From: Mycolicibacterium gilvum
Lineage (GTDB): Bacteria; Actinomycetota; Actinomycetes; Mycobacteriales; Mycobacteriaceae
NCBI RefSeq assembly: GCF_900454025.1
Contig: NZ_UGQM01000001.1
Span: 4,464,001-4,528,000 of the forward strand
Length of the DNA: 64,000 bases
Direction of reading: 5' to 3'
Positions 19,394 to 27,117 of the stretch are shown piece by piece. The number at the start of each line of letters is the position of its first letter. Positions within the stretch are counted from its first letter, which is position 1. Under the pieces are notes generated by a model, which worked only from the letters and a program-made list of their open reading frames with translations, had not been told where the DNA came from and ran no database searches. A program made the translations under genes and the position numbers.

Positions 19394-19747
19394 TCAGCGG
19401 AAGAACGAGAACGGCACCCCGTCGGTCATCGCATCGACCGCGCGCGGGCAGAAGATCGAGATGGCCAGCCCGGTGAACATCGTCGCGGGGCCGAGCGGAC
19501 GGCCGAGCGCCTCCGAGACGTCCGCGGCGACGTTGGCGGCGTTCTGGCCGGGCTCGGACAGCATCGGGCACACCGTCTGACCGACCCGAACCGCCGTCGC
19601 CGGATCGATGTCTCCGAGGCGGTAGTGCTGCAGCGTCGAGATGAACGCGTCGGTCGCCGGGTCGGCATGGGCGGGCGGCGCCGACAACGTCGCGGCCATC
19701 GCGGCCGAGGCGACGAGCGCGGCCACGACCGGGTAGGTCAACTTCAT
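19394..19747 (-). CDS. Small secreted DUF732-family protein
   Basis: The 117-aa product has a Sec signal peptide with core YPVVAALVASAAMAATL and probable cleavage after AHA. The mature part has the DUF732 pattern DAFISTLQHYRLGDIDP, two cysteines (TVCPML and SIFCPRAV) that could form a disulfide, and a helical segment between them. DUF732 proteins are common exported proteins of mycobacteria with no known function. It occupies the place between kgd and the short-chain dehydrogenase where M. tuberculosis has the RelBE toxin-antitoxin pair (from memory). Confidence 0.8.
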   Translation of the reverse strand: MKLTYPVVAALVASAAMAATLSAPPAHADPATDAFISTLQHYRLGDIDPATAVRVGQTVCPMLSEPGQNAANVAADVSEALGRPLGPATMFTGLAISIFCPRAVDAMTDGVPFSFFR

Positions 19748-19870
19748 GCCCTGATTGTCGCTCTGCGCGCCGAGTCCATTACCGGCCGACGCCGGTGCGG
19801 GGAAACACGGGACCGGGGGTACCGGGTAGGCTCACACCACTCGACGCGTCGACCAACCGAGGGAGTGTAG

Positions 19871-20701
19871 ATGCAGGGCTTCGCGGGAAAAGTGGCCGTG
19901 GTGACGGGCGCAGGCTCGGGCATCGGGCAAGCGCTGGCCATCGAACTCGGCCGATCTGGCGCACTCGTCGCGATCAGCGACGTCGACACCGAAGGCCTCG
20001 CGGTCACCGAGGAACGACTGAAGGCCATCGGCACGCACGTCAAGAGCGACCGGCTCAACGTGACCGAACGCGAGACGTTCCTGCAGTACGCGGACGACGT
20101 CGCCGAGCATTTCGGCAAGGTGCACCAGATCTACAACAACGCCGGTATCGCCTTCACCGGCGACATCGAGGTGTCGCAGTTCAAAGACATCGAGCGGGTC
20201 ATGGACGTCGACTTCTGGGGCGTCGTCAACGGCACGAAAGCCTTCCTCCCCCACCTCATCGCGTCCGGCGACGGCCATGTCGTCAACGTGTCGTCGGTGT
20301 TCGGGCTGTTCTCGGTACCCGGTCAGGGCGCCTACAACGCGGCGAAGTTCGCGGTGCGCGGCTTCACCGAGGCGCTGCGCCAGGAGATGGCGCTCGCCGG
20401 GCATCCCGTGAAGGTGTCCTGCGTGCACCCCGGCGGCATCAAGACCGCGATCGCACGCAACGCCGGCGCCGCCGAAGGTCTCGACGCCGACGAGCTGGCC
20501 AAGACGTTCGACAAGAAGCTCGCGAGTACGACACCGGAGAAGGCCGCCCAGGTGATTCTCGACGGGGTGCGCAAGAACAAGGCCCGCATCCTGATCGGCA
20601 ACGACGCGAAGATGTTCGAGATCGCGATCCGCGCACTCGGCGCGGGTTACCAGAGCGTGTTCCCCAAGGTCGTCGCCCGGCTGACGCCGCCGGCGAAGTA
20701 A
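19871..20701 (+). CDS. Short-chain dehydrogenase/reductase (Rv1245c-like)
   Basis: This 276-aa classical SDR has the cofactor motif TGAGSGIG at residues 13-20, NNAG near 90, catalytic Ser141/142 in VNVSSVFG and YNAAK with Tyr155 and Lys159. The acidic residue in ISDVDTEGL after the second strand suggests NAD(H) preference. The start is set by GAGGGAG just upstream of the ATG, and a TAGGCT -10-like box lies near 19826. Size and order match Rv1245c, upstream of lpqZ on the opposite strand. The substrate is unknown. Confidence 0.88.
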   Translation: MQGFAGKVAVVTGAGSGIGQALAIELGRSGALVAISDVDTEGLAVTEERLKAIGTHVKSDRLNVTERETFLQYADDVAEHFGKVHQIYNNAGIAFTGDIEVSQFKDIERVMDVDFWGVVNGTKAFLPHLIASGDGHVVNVSSVFGLFSVPGQGAYNAAKFAVRGFTEALRQEMALAGHPVKVSCVHPGGIKTAIARNAGAAEGLDADELAKTFDKKLASTTPEKAAQVILDGVRKNKARILIGNDAKMFEIAIRALGAGYQSVFPKVVARLTPPAK

Positions 20702-20815
20702 GCACGCTCGACGGGCACGAACTCGCGTCGGGTGCCACGGGTGACGGCGTGTCGGCGTACAGACCCGCGCGCTCGCGGTGCGAGGTGCTCGGTGCCTGGC
20801 GCTCGGTGCTTGCGC

Positions 20816-21688
20816 TCAGTGGCCGACGCCGAGCGGATGCTCCTCCAGCCATTGCCCGGCCACCAGGCCGGGGTCGGTGCCCTCGGCGAGCTGTCGGCGC
20901 ATGTCGGCCAGCGAGCCGGTGTCGAGCACACCGGCGATCTCGTTGAGCGCGAGCACCTGCGACTCGTTCAACTCGTTGCGCCGGTACAGCGGCACCACAT
21001 TCTCGGCGCGGATCAACGCGGTCTTGTCGGAGAGCACCACGACCTCCGACGGAACATCCGGTGCCGCGGTCGAGGTCCACGCCGCGTCGATGCGGCCCGC
21101 CCGCAGAGCGCCGAACATCGCGTCGTCGTCGGGGAACTCGCGGGCGTCGGGCAACGTGCAGGTGCCGACGCGCGCCGGCCGGGGTTCGGACCGCACCGCG
21201 CCGACCGCGATATCCGGGCAGCTGCGCGCCAGCGCCGCCACGTCGCCGCCGTCCCACTCGCCGGCCGTGCGCTCGGTCACCGCGATCGCGGGCTTGTTCT
21301 CCGCCGAGGTCGTGTAGTCACCCGCCGCCACCCCCTCGGGGAGCGCCGACAGCAGCGTGCGGTACACCTGCACATCGGAGCGTGCGGCGGAGTCGGGCGC
21401 GAAGCGCGCCAGCAGTTCCCCGGTGAGTCCCGGCGCCACCCGAACCTCACCCGAGTCCAGCGCGCCGAGGGGGTCGTCGGCAACCTGCACGTGGGCCGGA
21501 TTCCCGTAGAAACGCAGCGCCGCCGTATACAGATGCGCCACAAGCTGGGCTTCGGGCTCACCGGTGGCGCCGACCGGAATCGACGGCGGAGCGGGCGGAC
21601 CACCACAGCCCGCGACGATCCCCACAGCGGCCAGACAGAACGCCAGCCGCAGCCGGTACGAGGCGCGCGGGCGGCTCAGCCGGATCAG
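20816..21688 (-). CDS. lpqZ: Lipoprotein LpqZ, OpuAC-like solute-binding protein (probable CTG start)
   Basis: The product resembles M. tuberculosis LpqZ (Rv1244) and glycine-betaine-type substrate-binding proteins. Conserved stretches include VSALPEGIAAGDYTT-like LLSALPEGVAAGDYTT, RAENVVPLYRRNEL and NEIAGVLDTG. The first in-frame ATG/GTG/TTG is GTG at 21625, which falls inside the signal peptide. The reading frame stays open upstream and encodes a full lipoprotein signal, SYRLRLAFCLAAVGIVAGCG. The best start is CTG at 21688, overlapping the upstream malic enzyme stop as CTGA and giving 290 aa. It would then be translated by coupling. No transporter partner genes lie next to it. The start codon is inferred; the product is well supported. 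Confidence 0.8.
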   Translation of the reverse strand: MIRLSRPRASYRLRLAFCLAAVGIVAGCGGPPAPPSIPVGATGEPEAQLVAHLYTAALRFYGNPAHVQVADDPLGALDSGEVRVAPGLTGELLARFAPDSAARSDVQVYRTLLSALPEGVAAGDYTTSAENKPAIAVTERTAGEWDGGDVAALARSCPDIAVGAVRSEPRPARVGTCTLPDAREFPDDDAMFGALRAGRIDAAWTSTAAPDVPSEVVVLSDKTALIRAENVVPLYRRNELNESQVLALNEIAGVLDTGSLADMRRQLAEGTDPGLVAGQWLEEHPLGVGH

Positions 21689-22854
21689 TCCTCGGACGCC
21701 GCGGCCACCGCAGCCGCGACTGCCGGTCCCACCCGCGGGTCCAGAGCGCTCGGCACGATGTGGTCCACCGACAGGTCGTCACCGACCACAGAGAAGATCG
21801 CCTCTGCCGCAGCGACTTTCATCTTCTCGGTGATCCTGCGCGCGCCCGCGTCGAGGGCGCCACGGAACACGCCGGGGAACGCCAGCACGTTGTTGATCTG
21901 GTTCGGGAAATCGCTGCGGCCGGTCGCGACGACCGACGCGTACTTGCGGGCGGCGTCGGGGTGGATCTCGGGATCGGGGTTCGACAGCGCGAAGACGATG
22001 CCGCCCGGCGCCATCGTCGCGATGATCTCCTCGGGCACCAGGCCCGCGGACAGACCGAGGAACATGTCGGCGCCGTCGAGCGCTTCGGCGACGCCGCCGG
22101 TGCGGCCCGCGGGGTTCGTCCGCTGGGCGAGTTCGGCCTTGAACGAGTTCAGGTCGCCGCGGTCCGGATGGATGATGCCCTTGGAATCCAGCACCGTGAT
22201 GTCGGTGATGCCCTTGGCGAGCAGGATGTTCGCGCAGGCGACGCCCGCGGCGCCGGCACCCGAGATCACCACGCGCAGCGCGTGCATGTCGCGCTCGAGA
22301 ACCTTGGCCGCGCCGTGCAGCGCGGCGAGGACGACGATCGCGGTGCCGTGCTGGTCGTCGTGCATGACCGGGCAGTCGAGGGCCTCGATCACGCGGCGCT
22401 CGATCTCGAAGCAGCGCGGAGCAGAGATGTCCTCCAGGTTCACCGCGCCGAACGTCGGCCGCAGCCGGATCAGCGTCTCGACGATCTCGTCGGGATCCTT
22501 GGTGTCGAGGACGATCGGGATGGAGTCGAGTCCGCCGAACGTCTTGAACAGCGCGCTCTTGCCCTCCATCACCGGGAGCGAGGCCGCCGCGCCGATGTCA
22601 CCGAGTCCGAGCACCGCGCTGCCGTCGCTCACCACGGCGACGAGCCGGCTGGCCCACGTGTACTTCTTGGCCAGCGTCTTGTCGGCCGCGATCGCACGGC
22701 TCACCTGCGCGACACCGGGGGTGTAGGCGATCGACAGAGCCCGCTGGGTGTCCAGAGGCGATTTCAAGTCCACCGAGAGCTTGCCGCCCTCGTGCGCTTC
22801 GAAGATCTCGTTGTCGTCGATGACGACCTGGGGCGTGCGAACCATTTCAGCCAC
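21685..22854 (-). CDS. NAD(P)-dependent malic enzyme (short form)
   Basis: The 389-aa protein is a short bacterial malic enzyme that converts malate to pyruvate, CO2 and NAD(P)H. It contains AYTPGVAQVSRAI, the metal-site region VNLEDISAPRCFEIE, MHDDQHGTAIV, a Rossmann motif VVISGAGAAGVACA, and ALSNPDPEIHPD. It starts with GTG at 22854 or ATG at 22845. M. tuberculosis, as I recall, has malate dehydrogenase at this point beside corA, so a different malate enzyme occupies the slot here. lpqZ follows with a 4-base overlap, an odd pairing of a metabolic enzyme and a lipoprotein. Confidence 0.9.
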   Translation of the reverse strand: MAEMVRTPQVVIDDNEIFEAHEGGKLSVDLKSPLDTQRALSIAYTPGVAQVSRAIAADKTLAKKYTWASRLVAVVSDGSAVLGLGDIGAAASLPVMEGKSALFKTFGGLDSIPIVLDTKDPDEIVETLIRLRPTFGAVNLEDISAPRCFEIERRVIEALDCPVMHDDQHGTAIVVLAALHGAAKVLERDMHALRVVISGAGAAGVACANILLAKGITDITVLDSKGIIHPDRGDLNSFKAELAQRTNPAGRTGGVAEALDGADMFLGLSAGLVPEEIIATMAPGGIVFALSNPDPEIHPDAARKYASVVATGRSDFPNQINNVLAFPGVFRGALDAGARRITEKMKVAAAEAIFSVVGDDLSVDHIVPSALDPRVGPAVAAAVAAASED

Positions 22855-22998
22855 GGCGTCACAGTAACCGACCCTCCAAACTCACAGGAATGGGTTCCCC
22901 CGTCGTGAGAAGGACGCAACGTGATCGCCGCGTACGATTTTCCCGGATACCGCCGATGCCACGGCGGTGACGTTCACGCAGATCAGGGAGGTGGGCGC

Positions 22999-24096
22999 AT
23001 GCCCTCGTTTCGTCCGCTCCCACCGCGACAGTCATCGGACACCCGATCGGCCGGTGGCGCCGCCCACCGCATCCACCTCCCCGTCTCCCAGGCGATGGTC
23101 GACTGCGGCGTCTACTGCGACGGGATCAGACTCCCCGGCAAGTACACCCACGCCGCGGCGCTGGACAAGGTGCACGAGATCGAGGCCGACGGCGGGTCCG
23201 CCTTCGTCTGGATCGGTCTGCACGAACCCGACGACCAGCAGATGAAAGCCGTCGCCGAGGTGTTCGGTCTGCACGACCTCGCCGTCGAGGACGCCGTCCA
23301 CGCCCACCAGCGGCCGAAGCTCGAACGCTACGACGGCACGTTGTTCCTGGTACTCAAGACGGTCACCTACGTCGAGCACGAGTCGATGGCCAAGGTCCGC
23401 GAAATCGTCGAGACGGGTGAGGTGATGATCTTCGTCGGCGGCGACTTCGTCGTCACGGTCCGCCACGGCGAACACGGTGGACTCGCCGGGGTCCGGAAGC
23501 GTCTGGAGGCCGCCCCGCACAACCTGCGTCTGGGGCCCTACTCGGTGATGCACGCGATCGCCGACCACGTTGTCGACACCTACCTCGATGTCACCGACCT
23601 CATCGAACACGACATCGACGCGATGGAAGAGGACATCTTCTCTCCCCGTCAGCAGACCGACATCGAGACGATCTACCTGCTCAAGCGTGAAGTCGTCGAG
23701 CTTCGCCGCGCGGTCAGCCCGCTGGTCACCGATCTCGAGCGGATCGACAGGGAACACGACGACCTCGTCAACGTCGAGATCCGGCGCTACATGCGCGACG
23801 TCCTCGACCACACCATCAAGGCCGCCGATCGCATCGGCAGCTACGACGAGCTGCTGAGTTCCCTGGTGCAGGCCGCGCTCGGCAAGGTCGCGATGCAGCA
23901 GAACGTCGACATGCGCAAGATCTCGGCGTGGGTCGCCATCGCCGCGGTGCCGACCGCGATGGCGGGCATCTACGGCATGAACTTCGACCACATGCCGGAA
24001 TTGAACTGGACGTTCGGCTATCCGCTGGCCCTGCTGGTGATGGCCACCGTCTGCGTGGTGCTCTACCGCAACTTCCGGCGCAACAACTGGCTCTGA
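22999..24096 (+). CDS. corA: CorA-family magnesium/cobalt transporter
   Basis: The 365-aa membrane protein would form a pentameric divalent-cation channel. The long cytoplasmic N-terminal domain ends in coiled-coil helices (DLIEHDIDAMEEDIFSPRQQ onward). Two C-terminal TM helices follow, the first ending in the YGMNF selectivity motif (GMN near residues 326-328). The tail NFRRNNWL is basic as usual. ATG at 22999 is set by the Shine-Dalgarno AGGGAGG at 22985-22991; upstream starts would extend into the leader. Size and location match Rv1239c. It is divergent from the malic enzyme gene across 144 bases. Confidence 0.93.
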   Translation: MPSFRPLPPRQSSDTRSAGGAAHRIHLPVSQAMVDCGVYCDGIRLPGKYTHAAALDKVHEIEADGGSAFVWIGLHEPDDQQMKAVAEVFGLHDLAVEDAVHAHQRPKLERYDGTLFLVLKTVTYVEHESMAKVREIVETGEVMIFVGGDFVVTVRHGEHGGLAGVRKRLEAAPHNLRLGPYSVMHAIADHVVDTYLDVTDLIEHDIDAMEEDIFSPRQQTDIETIYLLKREVVELRRAVSPLVTDLERIDREHDDLVNVEIRRYMRDVLDHTIKAADRIGSYDELLSSLVQAALGKVAMQQNVDMRKISAWVAIAAVPTAMAGIYGMNFDHMPELNWTFGYPLALLVMATVCVVLYRNFRRNNWL

Positions 24097-24112
24097 CCTC
24101 GCCGAGCACCTC

Positions 24113-24175
24113 CGCCGAACGTGCATTCCAGCAGGCCTCCACTCGCACTTTTCCTGCTGGAATGCAATTTCGGCG
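24113..24175. terminator. Long hairpin between convergent corA and SUFU-domain gene
   Basis: Arms 24113-24135 and 24153-24175 (23 bases each) pair at 21 positions around a 17-base loop. The inner 14 bases, TGCATTCCAGCAGG and CCTGCTGGAATGCA, pair perfectly. It lies exactly between the two convergent stop codons (24096 and 24179), so a bidirectional terminator is the simplest reading. Confidence 0.75.
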
Positions 24176-24178
24176 CGC

Positions 24179-24784
24179 TCAGGCGGGACTGGCGGCCTTC
24201 CGCCGTGGGTCCGTGGGGTCGACCCCGTCCTGCACCCACGCCTCCCTCATCGCCTCGGCCCCTTTCAACCGCACCCACGCCGCCTCCGTCGCGGTGATCG
24301 GCACCGCCGACAACAGGACCACCGGCGACATCGGCTCGGGCAGTACGACATCGTCGATGTCGCTGCGGCCCAACAGGAATGCGGTGAAGGGCGCACCCTC
24401 CCAGATCGGCATCTCCAGGTCGATCAGCGCGTCGGGCGCCAGGATCAGGCCCTCCACCGCGGGCGAGGCGGCCACCACGGCCACCGACCGGGACAACCCC
24501 ACCGGGGACGTCCCCTTCAGGGCGACGACGACCTCGGCCCGAGGGCCCTGCACCGGGTCGGCGATCATCTCCGCCGGGTCCACCATCGGCTGCTTCGAGC
24601 AACCCAGCGAAACATAGTGCACCGGAGCATCTCCCGGCCCCGCAAAGCGCAGGACGTCGATCCGGTCGGCACCCAGGAACGTCACGCTGGCCTGATCGGG
24701 CTCCGCGGTGACACCCAGCCGGGCGAAGTGCTCCAGCAGATGTGAGCGCACCAGAGCGGGAACGTCGTTGCGCGACGACACCAT
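24179..24784 (-). CDS. Suppressor-of-fused (SUFU) domain protein
   Basis: The 201-aa cytoplasmic protein resembles bacterial SUFU-domain proteins. It has an N-terminal RSHLLEHFARLGV, a middle HYVSLGCSKQPM, and a C-terminal WEGAPFTAFLLGR followed by PITATEAAWVRLKGAEA. Bacterial SUFU domains are often found in immunity proteins of toxin systems, but no toxin is adjacent here and the domain stands alone. The ATG overlaps the stop of the upstream membrane-protein gene (TGATG), so the two are coupled. I recall no neighbour of this kind beside Rv1234 in M. tuberculosis. Confidence 0.65.
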   Translation of the reverse strand: MVSSRNDVPALVRSHLLEHFARLGVTAEPDQASVTFLGADRIDVLRFAGPGDAPVHYVSLGCSKQPMVDPAEMIADPVQGPRAEVVVALKGTSPVGLSRSVAVVAASPAVEGLILAPDALIDLEMPIWEGAPFTAFLLGRSDIDDVVLPEPMSPVVLLSAVPITATEAAWVRLKGAEAMREAWVQDGVDPTDPRRKAASPA

Positions 24785-25311
24785 CAGATGGTCAGGCGCG
24801 CCAGCAGATCCCGGCCCTTCTCGGCGTTCGGCGGATCGCACAGCACGTCGTAGCGTCCGGCGACCAGTTGCATGGTCGAACTGAAATCCCTTGTGCCACG
24901 GGCCATCGCGTACGGAATCGCCGAGGTGATCAACCCGAAGAACACGCCCGCGATCACACCGGTGATGAGCGCACTCCACGGATTGGGGCTGAAGAACCCG
25001 AGGATGAGCCCGATGAACAGGCCCAGCCACGCACCGGTCAGGACACCGCCGCCGAGGACCTTGGGCCAGCTCAACCGGCCCGTGACCCGTTCCACCTGCA
25101 TCAGGTCGACCCCGACGATCGTGACCTGCTGGACCGGAAACTCCTGATCCGACAGATAGTCCACCGCCCGCTGCGCCTCGGCGTACGTCGAGTACGAGCC
25201 GATCGGCCAGCCTTTCGGCGGCGTGGGAAGAGCGGGCTGGCGTCCGCGCCCGGCTGCCGGTCCCGCGGCCGGCGAAGCGGGATTCTGTCCTGGCTGGAAG
25301 GGGCTGGTCAT
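24784..25311 (-). CDS. Conserved membrane protein with Gly-zipper segment (Rv1234-like)
   Basis: The 175-aa protein starts with a Pro/Ala-rich tail, then a conserved domain IGSYSTYAEAQRAVDYLSDQ with VQQVTIVGVDL. Two glycine-rich TM helices follow (GGGVLTGAWLGLFIGLILGF and ITGVIAGVFFGLITSAI). The C-terminal AGRYDVLCDPPNAEKGRDLL is soluble. Length and pattern match Rv1234. The domain is the general-stress YflT-like fold (my inference). The first gene of a two-gene unit with the SUFU-domain gene. Confidence 0.75.
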   Translation of the reverse strand: MTSPFQPGQNPASPAAGPAAGRGRQPALPTPPKGWPIGSYSTYAEAQRAVDYLSDQEFPVQQVTIVGVDLMQVERVTGRLSWPKVLGGGVLTGAWLGLFIGLILGFFSPNPWSALITGVIAGVFFGLITSAIPYAMARGTRDFSSTMQLVAGRYDVLCDPPNAEKGRDLLARLTI

Positions 25312-25420
25312 GGTCTCGTCACTGCCTTTCCTTCACGCACAACGGTAGTCCACCGACAACGTCTGGCCCACCCTAAAGGTGCCGCACTGCTCGCTCACCT
25401 CGGGTTACCTGCTCTTAGGC

Positions 25421-25426
25421 TAGGTT
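25421..25426 (+). promoter_or_regulatory. -10 box of the DUF4190 gene (leaderless type)
   Basis: TAGGTT ends 7 bases before the ATG at 25434, placing the expected transcription start at the start codon. Confidence 0.4.
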
Positions 25427-25433
25427 GATCGTC

Positions 25434-26126
25434 ATGACGAGTTCGGACAACGACGCCGACCGGGTCGAATCCTCCGAGTCGGCTGCCGACGGCTCCGAGC
25501 CCACTCCGGCGGGCTATGAGGCACCCTCGATCGAGCACACGCCGAGCGCACCCGACACGTCGTCCGACGACACCCCGCCGCACGGATACACGCCGCCGCC
25601 GGCCTACAACCCGCCGCCGTCCTCCACCCCGCCGATGTACGGGACACCGCCGAACACCGGCTACCCGGCGCCCGGCGACTTCACCTCACCGCCCTACCCG
25701 CCGCCCCCCGCGGGCTACGGCGCGCAGAACTATCCGCCGCCCGGCTACGGCGCACAGGGTTACGGCCCACAGGGTTACGGCGCACAGAGTTACGGCGCAC
25801 AGGGTTACCCGTCGCCCTACGGCGCGTACCCCGGCGGCTACCCGGGCGCGGACTACGGCTACGGCACACCCGCGCAGCAGGGCTCCAACGGCATGGCCAT
25901 CGGCTCGCTGGTGACCTCACTGCTCGCGCTACCGCTCAACATCGCGTGCTTCTCGGGAACGATCGCATCGATCGTCGCCGTCGTCCTCGGCGTCGTCGCA
26001 CTCAACCAGATCAAGACCAGCGGCCAGAGCGGCAAGGAGATGGCCATCGCGGGCATCGCGATCGGAGTGCTGGGGCTCATCGGCGCGTTCGTCCTGATGG
26101 CCGTCGTCTTCGCGGGATCGGGCTAA
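25434..26126 (+). CDS. Pro/Tyr/Gly-rich DUF4190 membrane protein
   Basis: Residues 1-145 are disordered and rich in Pro, Tyr and Gly, with a tandem repeat GYGAQ/GYGPQ/GYGAQ/SYGAQ near residues 104-123. The C-terminal part is a DUF4190-type membrane domain with two TM helices, NGMAIGSLVTSLLALPLNIA and AIAGIAIGVLGLIGAFVLMA, separated by VALNQIKTSGQSGKEM. Such proteins are common in actinobacteria and of unknown role; similarity to the Rv1233c position is by memory. ATG at 25434 is chosen from the nearby -10 box. It ends overlapping the convergent CoA-ester lyase gene by 4 bases. Confidence 0.75.
   Translation: MTSSDNDADRVESSESAADGSEPTPAGYEAPSIEHTPSAPDTSSDDTPPHGYTPPPAYNPPPSSTPPMYGTPPNTGYPAPGDFTSPPYPPPPAGYGAQNYPPPGYGAQGYGPQGYGAQSYGAQGYPSPYGAYPGGYPGADYGYGTPAQQGSNGMAIGSLVTSLLALPLNIACFSGTIASIVAVVLGVVALNQIKTSGQSGKEMAIAGIAIGVLGLIGAFVLMAVVFAGSG
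25743..25802 (+). repeat. Four 15-bp in-frame tandem repeats
   Basis: Four copies of a 15-base unit close to GGTTACGGCGCACAG run without gaps and encode the pentapeptide series GYGAQ, GYGPQ, GYGAQ, SYGAQ. Copies differ by one or two bases. Copy number could vary between strains without breaking the frame. Confidence 0.85.
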
Positions 26127-27079
26127 CCGGGCGGGACGAACCGCTCCCCGGTACGCGTCATCCCCGCCGCGCGGCCCTTCCCGGCGATCACCAACGCCAT
26201 CTTGCGGCTGGCCTCATCGATCATCTCGTCGCCCAGCATCACCGCGCCCCGCGCACCGCCGGCCCGCGAGGTGTGCCATTCGTAGGCTTCGAGAAGCAAC
26301 TCGGCGTGGTCGTAGTCCTGCTGGCGCGGGCTGAAGATCTCATTGCCCGCCTCGATCTGGTCCGGGTGCAGCACCCACTTCCCGTCATAGCCCAGAGCCG
26401 CCGACCGCCCGGCCACCCGCCGGAACGCCTCGACGTCACGAACCTTCAGGAACGGGCCGTCGATCGCGGCGATCCCGTTGGCGCGCGCAGCGATCAGGAT
26501 CCGCATCAGCACGTGGTGGTAGGCATCGCCGACGTCGTACCCCTCGGGCTGCTCCCCCACCACGAGCGTGCGCATGTTGAGACTCGCCATCAGATCGGCA
26601 GGCCCCAGCACCAGCGCCTGCACCCGCGGGGCCGACGCGATCGCATCGATGTGGGTCAGCCCGCGGGCATCCTCGATCTGCGCCTCGATCCCGATCCGGC
26701 CCGGCGGCAGGTCGTGGGTCGCCTCCAACTGACTCAGAAGCAGATCCAGGGCATGGACGTGTGAGACGTCGGTCACCTTGGGCAGCACGACGATGTCGAG
26801 CGACGCGCCCGCCCGGGCCATCACTTCGATGATGTCGGCGTGCGTCCACGGCGTGGTCCAGTCGTTGACCCGGACACCACGTAGCTGATCGCCCCAGCCG
26901 GGTTCTGCCAGTGCCTGTGCAACCCGTTGCCGCGCTTCGTCTTTGGCCTCCGCGGCGACCGCATCCTCAAGGTCGAGGAAGACCTCGTCGGCGGGAAGCG
27001 CCTTGGCCTTCTGAATCATCTTCTCGCTGCTGCCGGGAACGGACAGGCAGGTCCGACGGGGTCGATATCGGTTCTCCAC
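26123..27079 (-). CDS. HpcH/HpaI aldolase/citrate lyase family CoA-ester lyase (CitE-like)
   Basis: The 318-aa TIM-barrel protein belongs to the CitE/malyl-CoA lyase group, which cleaves or condenses CoA thioesters using Mg2+. It has the N-terminal RTCLSVPGSSEKMIQKA, the acidic motif VFLDLEDAVA, IGIEAQIEDARGL (metal-ligand Glu region), LGPADLMASL and KWVLHPDQIEAGN. GTG at 27079 follows a GGAGG Shine-Dalgarno by 8 bases. It is divergent from the MgtE-like gene, with only 38 bases between start codons. The physiological ester (malyl-, citramalyl-, methylmalyl- or hydroxymethylglutaryl-CoA) cannot be told. No citrate lyase alpha or gamma genes are nearby, so it is not a citrate lyase complex. 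Confidence 0.82.
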   Translation of the reverse strand: MENRYRPRRTCLSVPGSSEKMIQKAKALPADEVFLDLEDAVAAEAKDEARQRVAQALAEPGWGDQLRGVRVNDWTTPWTHADIIEVMARAGASLDIVVLPKVTDVSHVHALDLLLSQLEATHDLPPGRIGIEAQIEDARGLTHIDAIASAPRVQALVLGPADLMASLNMRTLVVGEQPEGYDVGDAYHHVLMRILIAARANGIAAIDGPFLKVRDVEAFRRVAGRSAALGYDGKWVLHPDQIEAGNEIFSPRQQDYDHAELLLEAYEWHTSRAGGARGAVMLGDEMIDEASRKMALVIAGKGRAAGMTRTGERFVPPG

Positions 27080-27117
27080 TGAATGCACCTCCAGACACTC
27101 TTCTACCCTTGACAACC

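Noticed and set aside
25415..25433. An IdeR-box-like sequence before the DUF4190 gene (TTAGGCTAGGTTGATCGTC).
   Set aside because: Only about 12 of 19 positions match, the right arm is missing, and the bases are better read as a -10 box.
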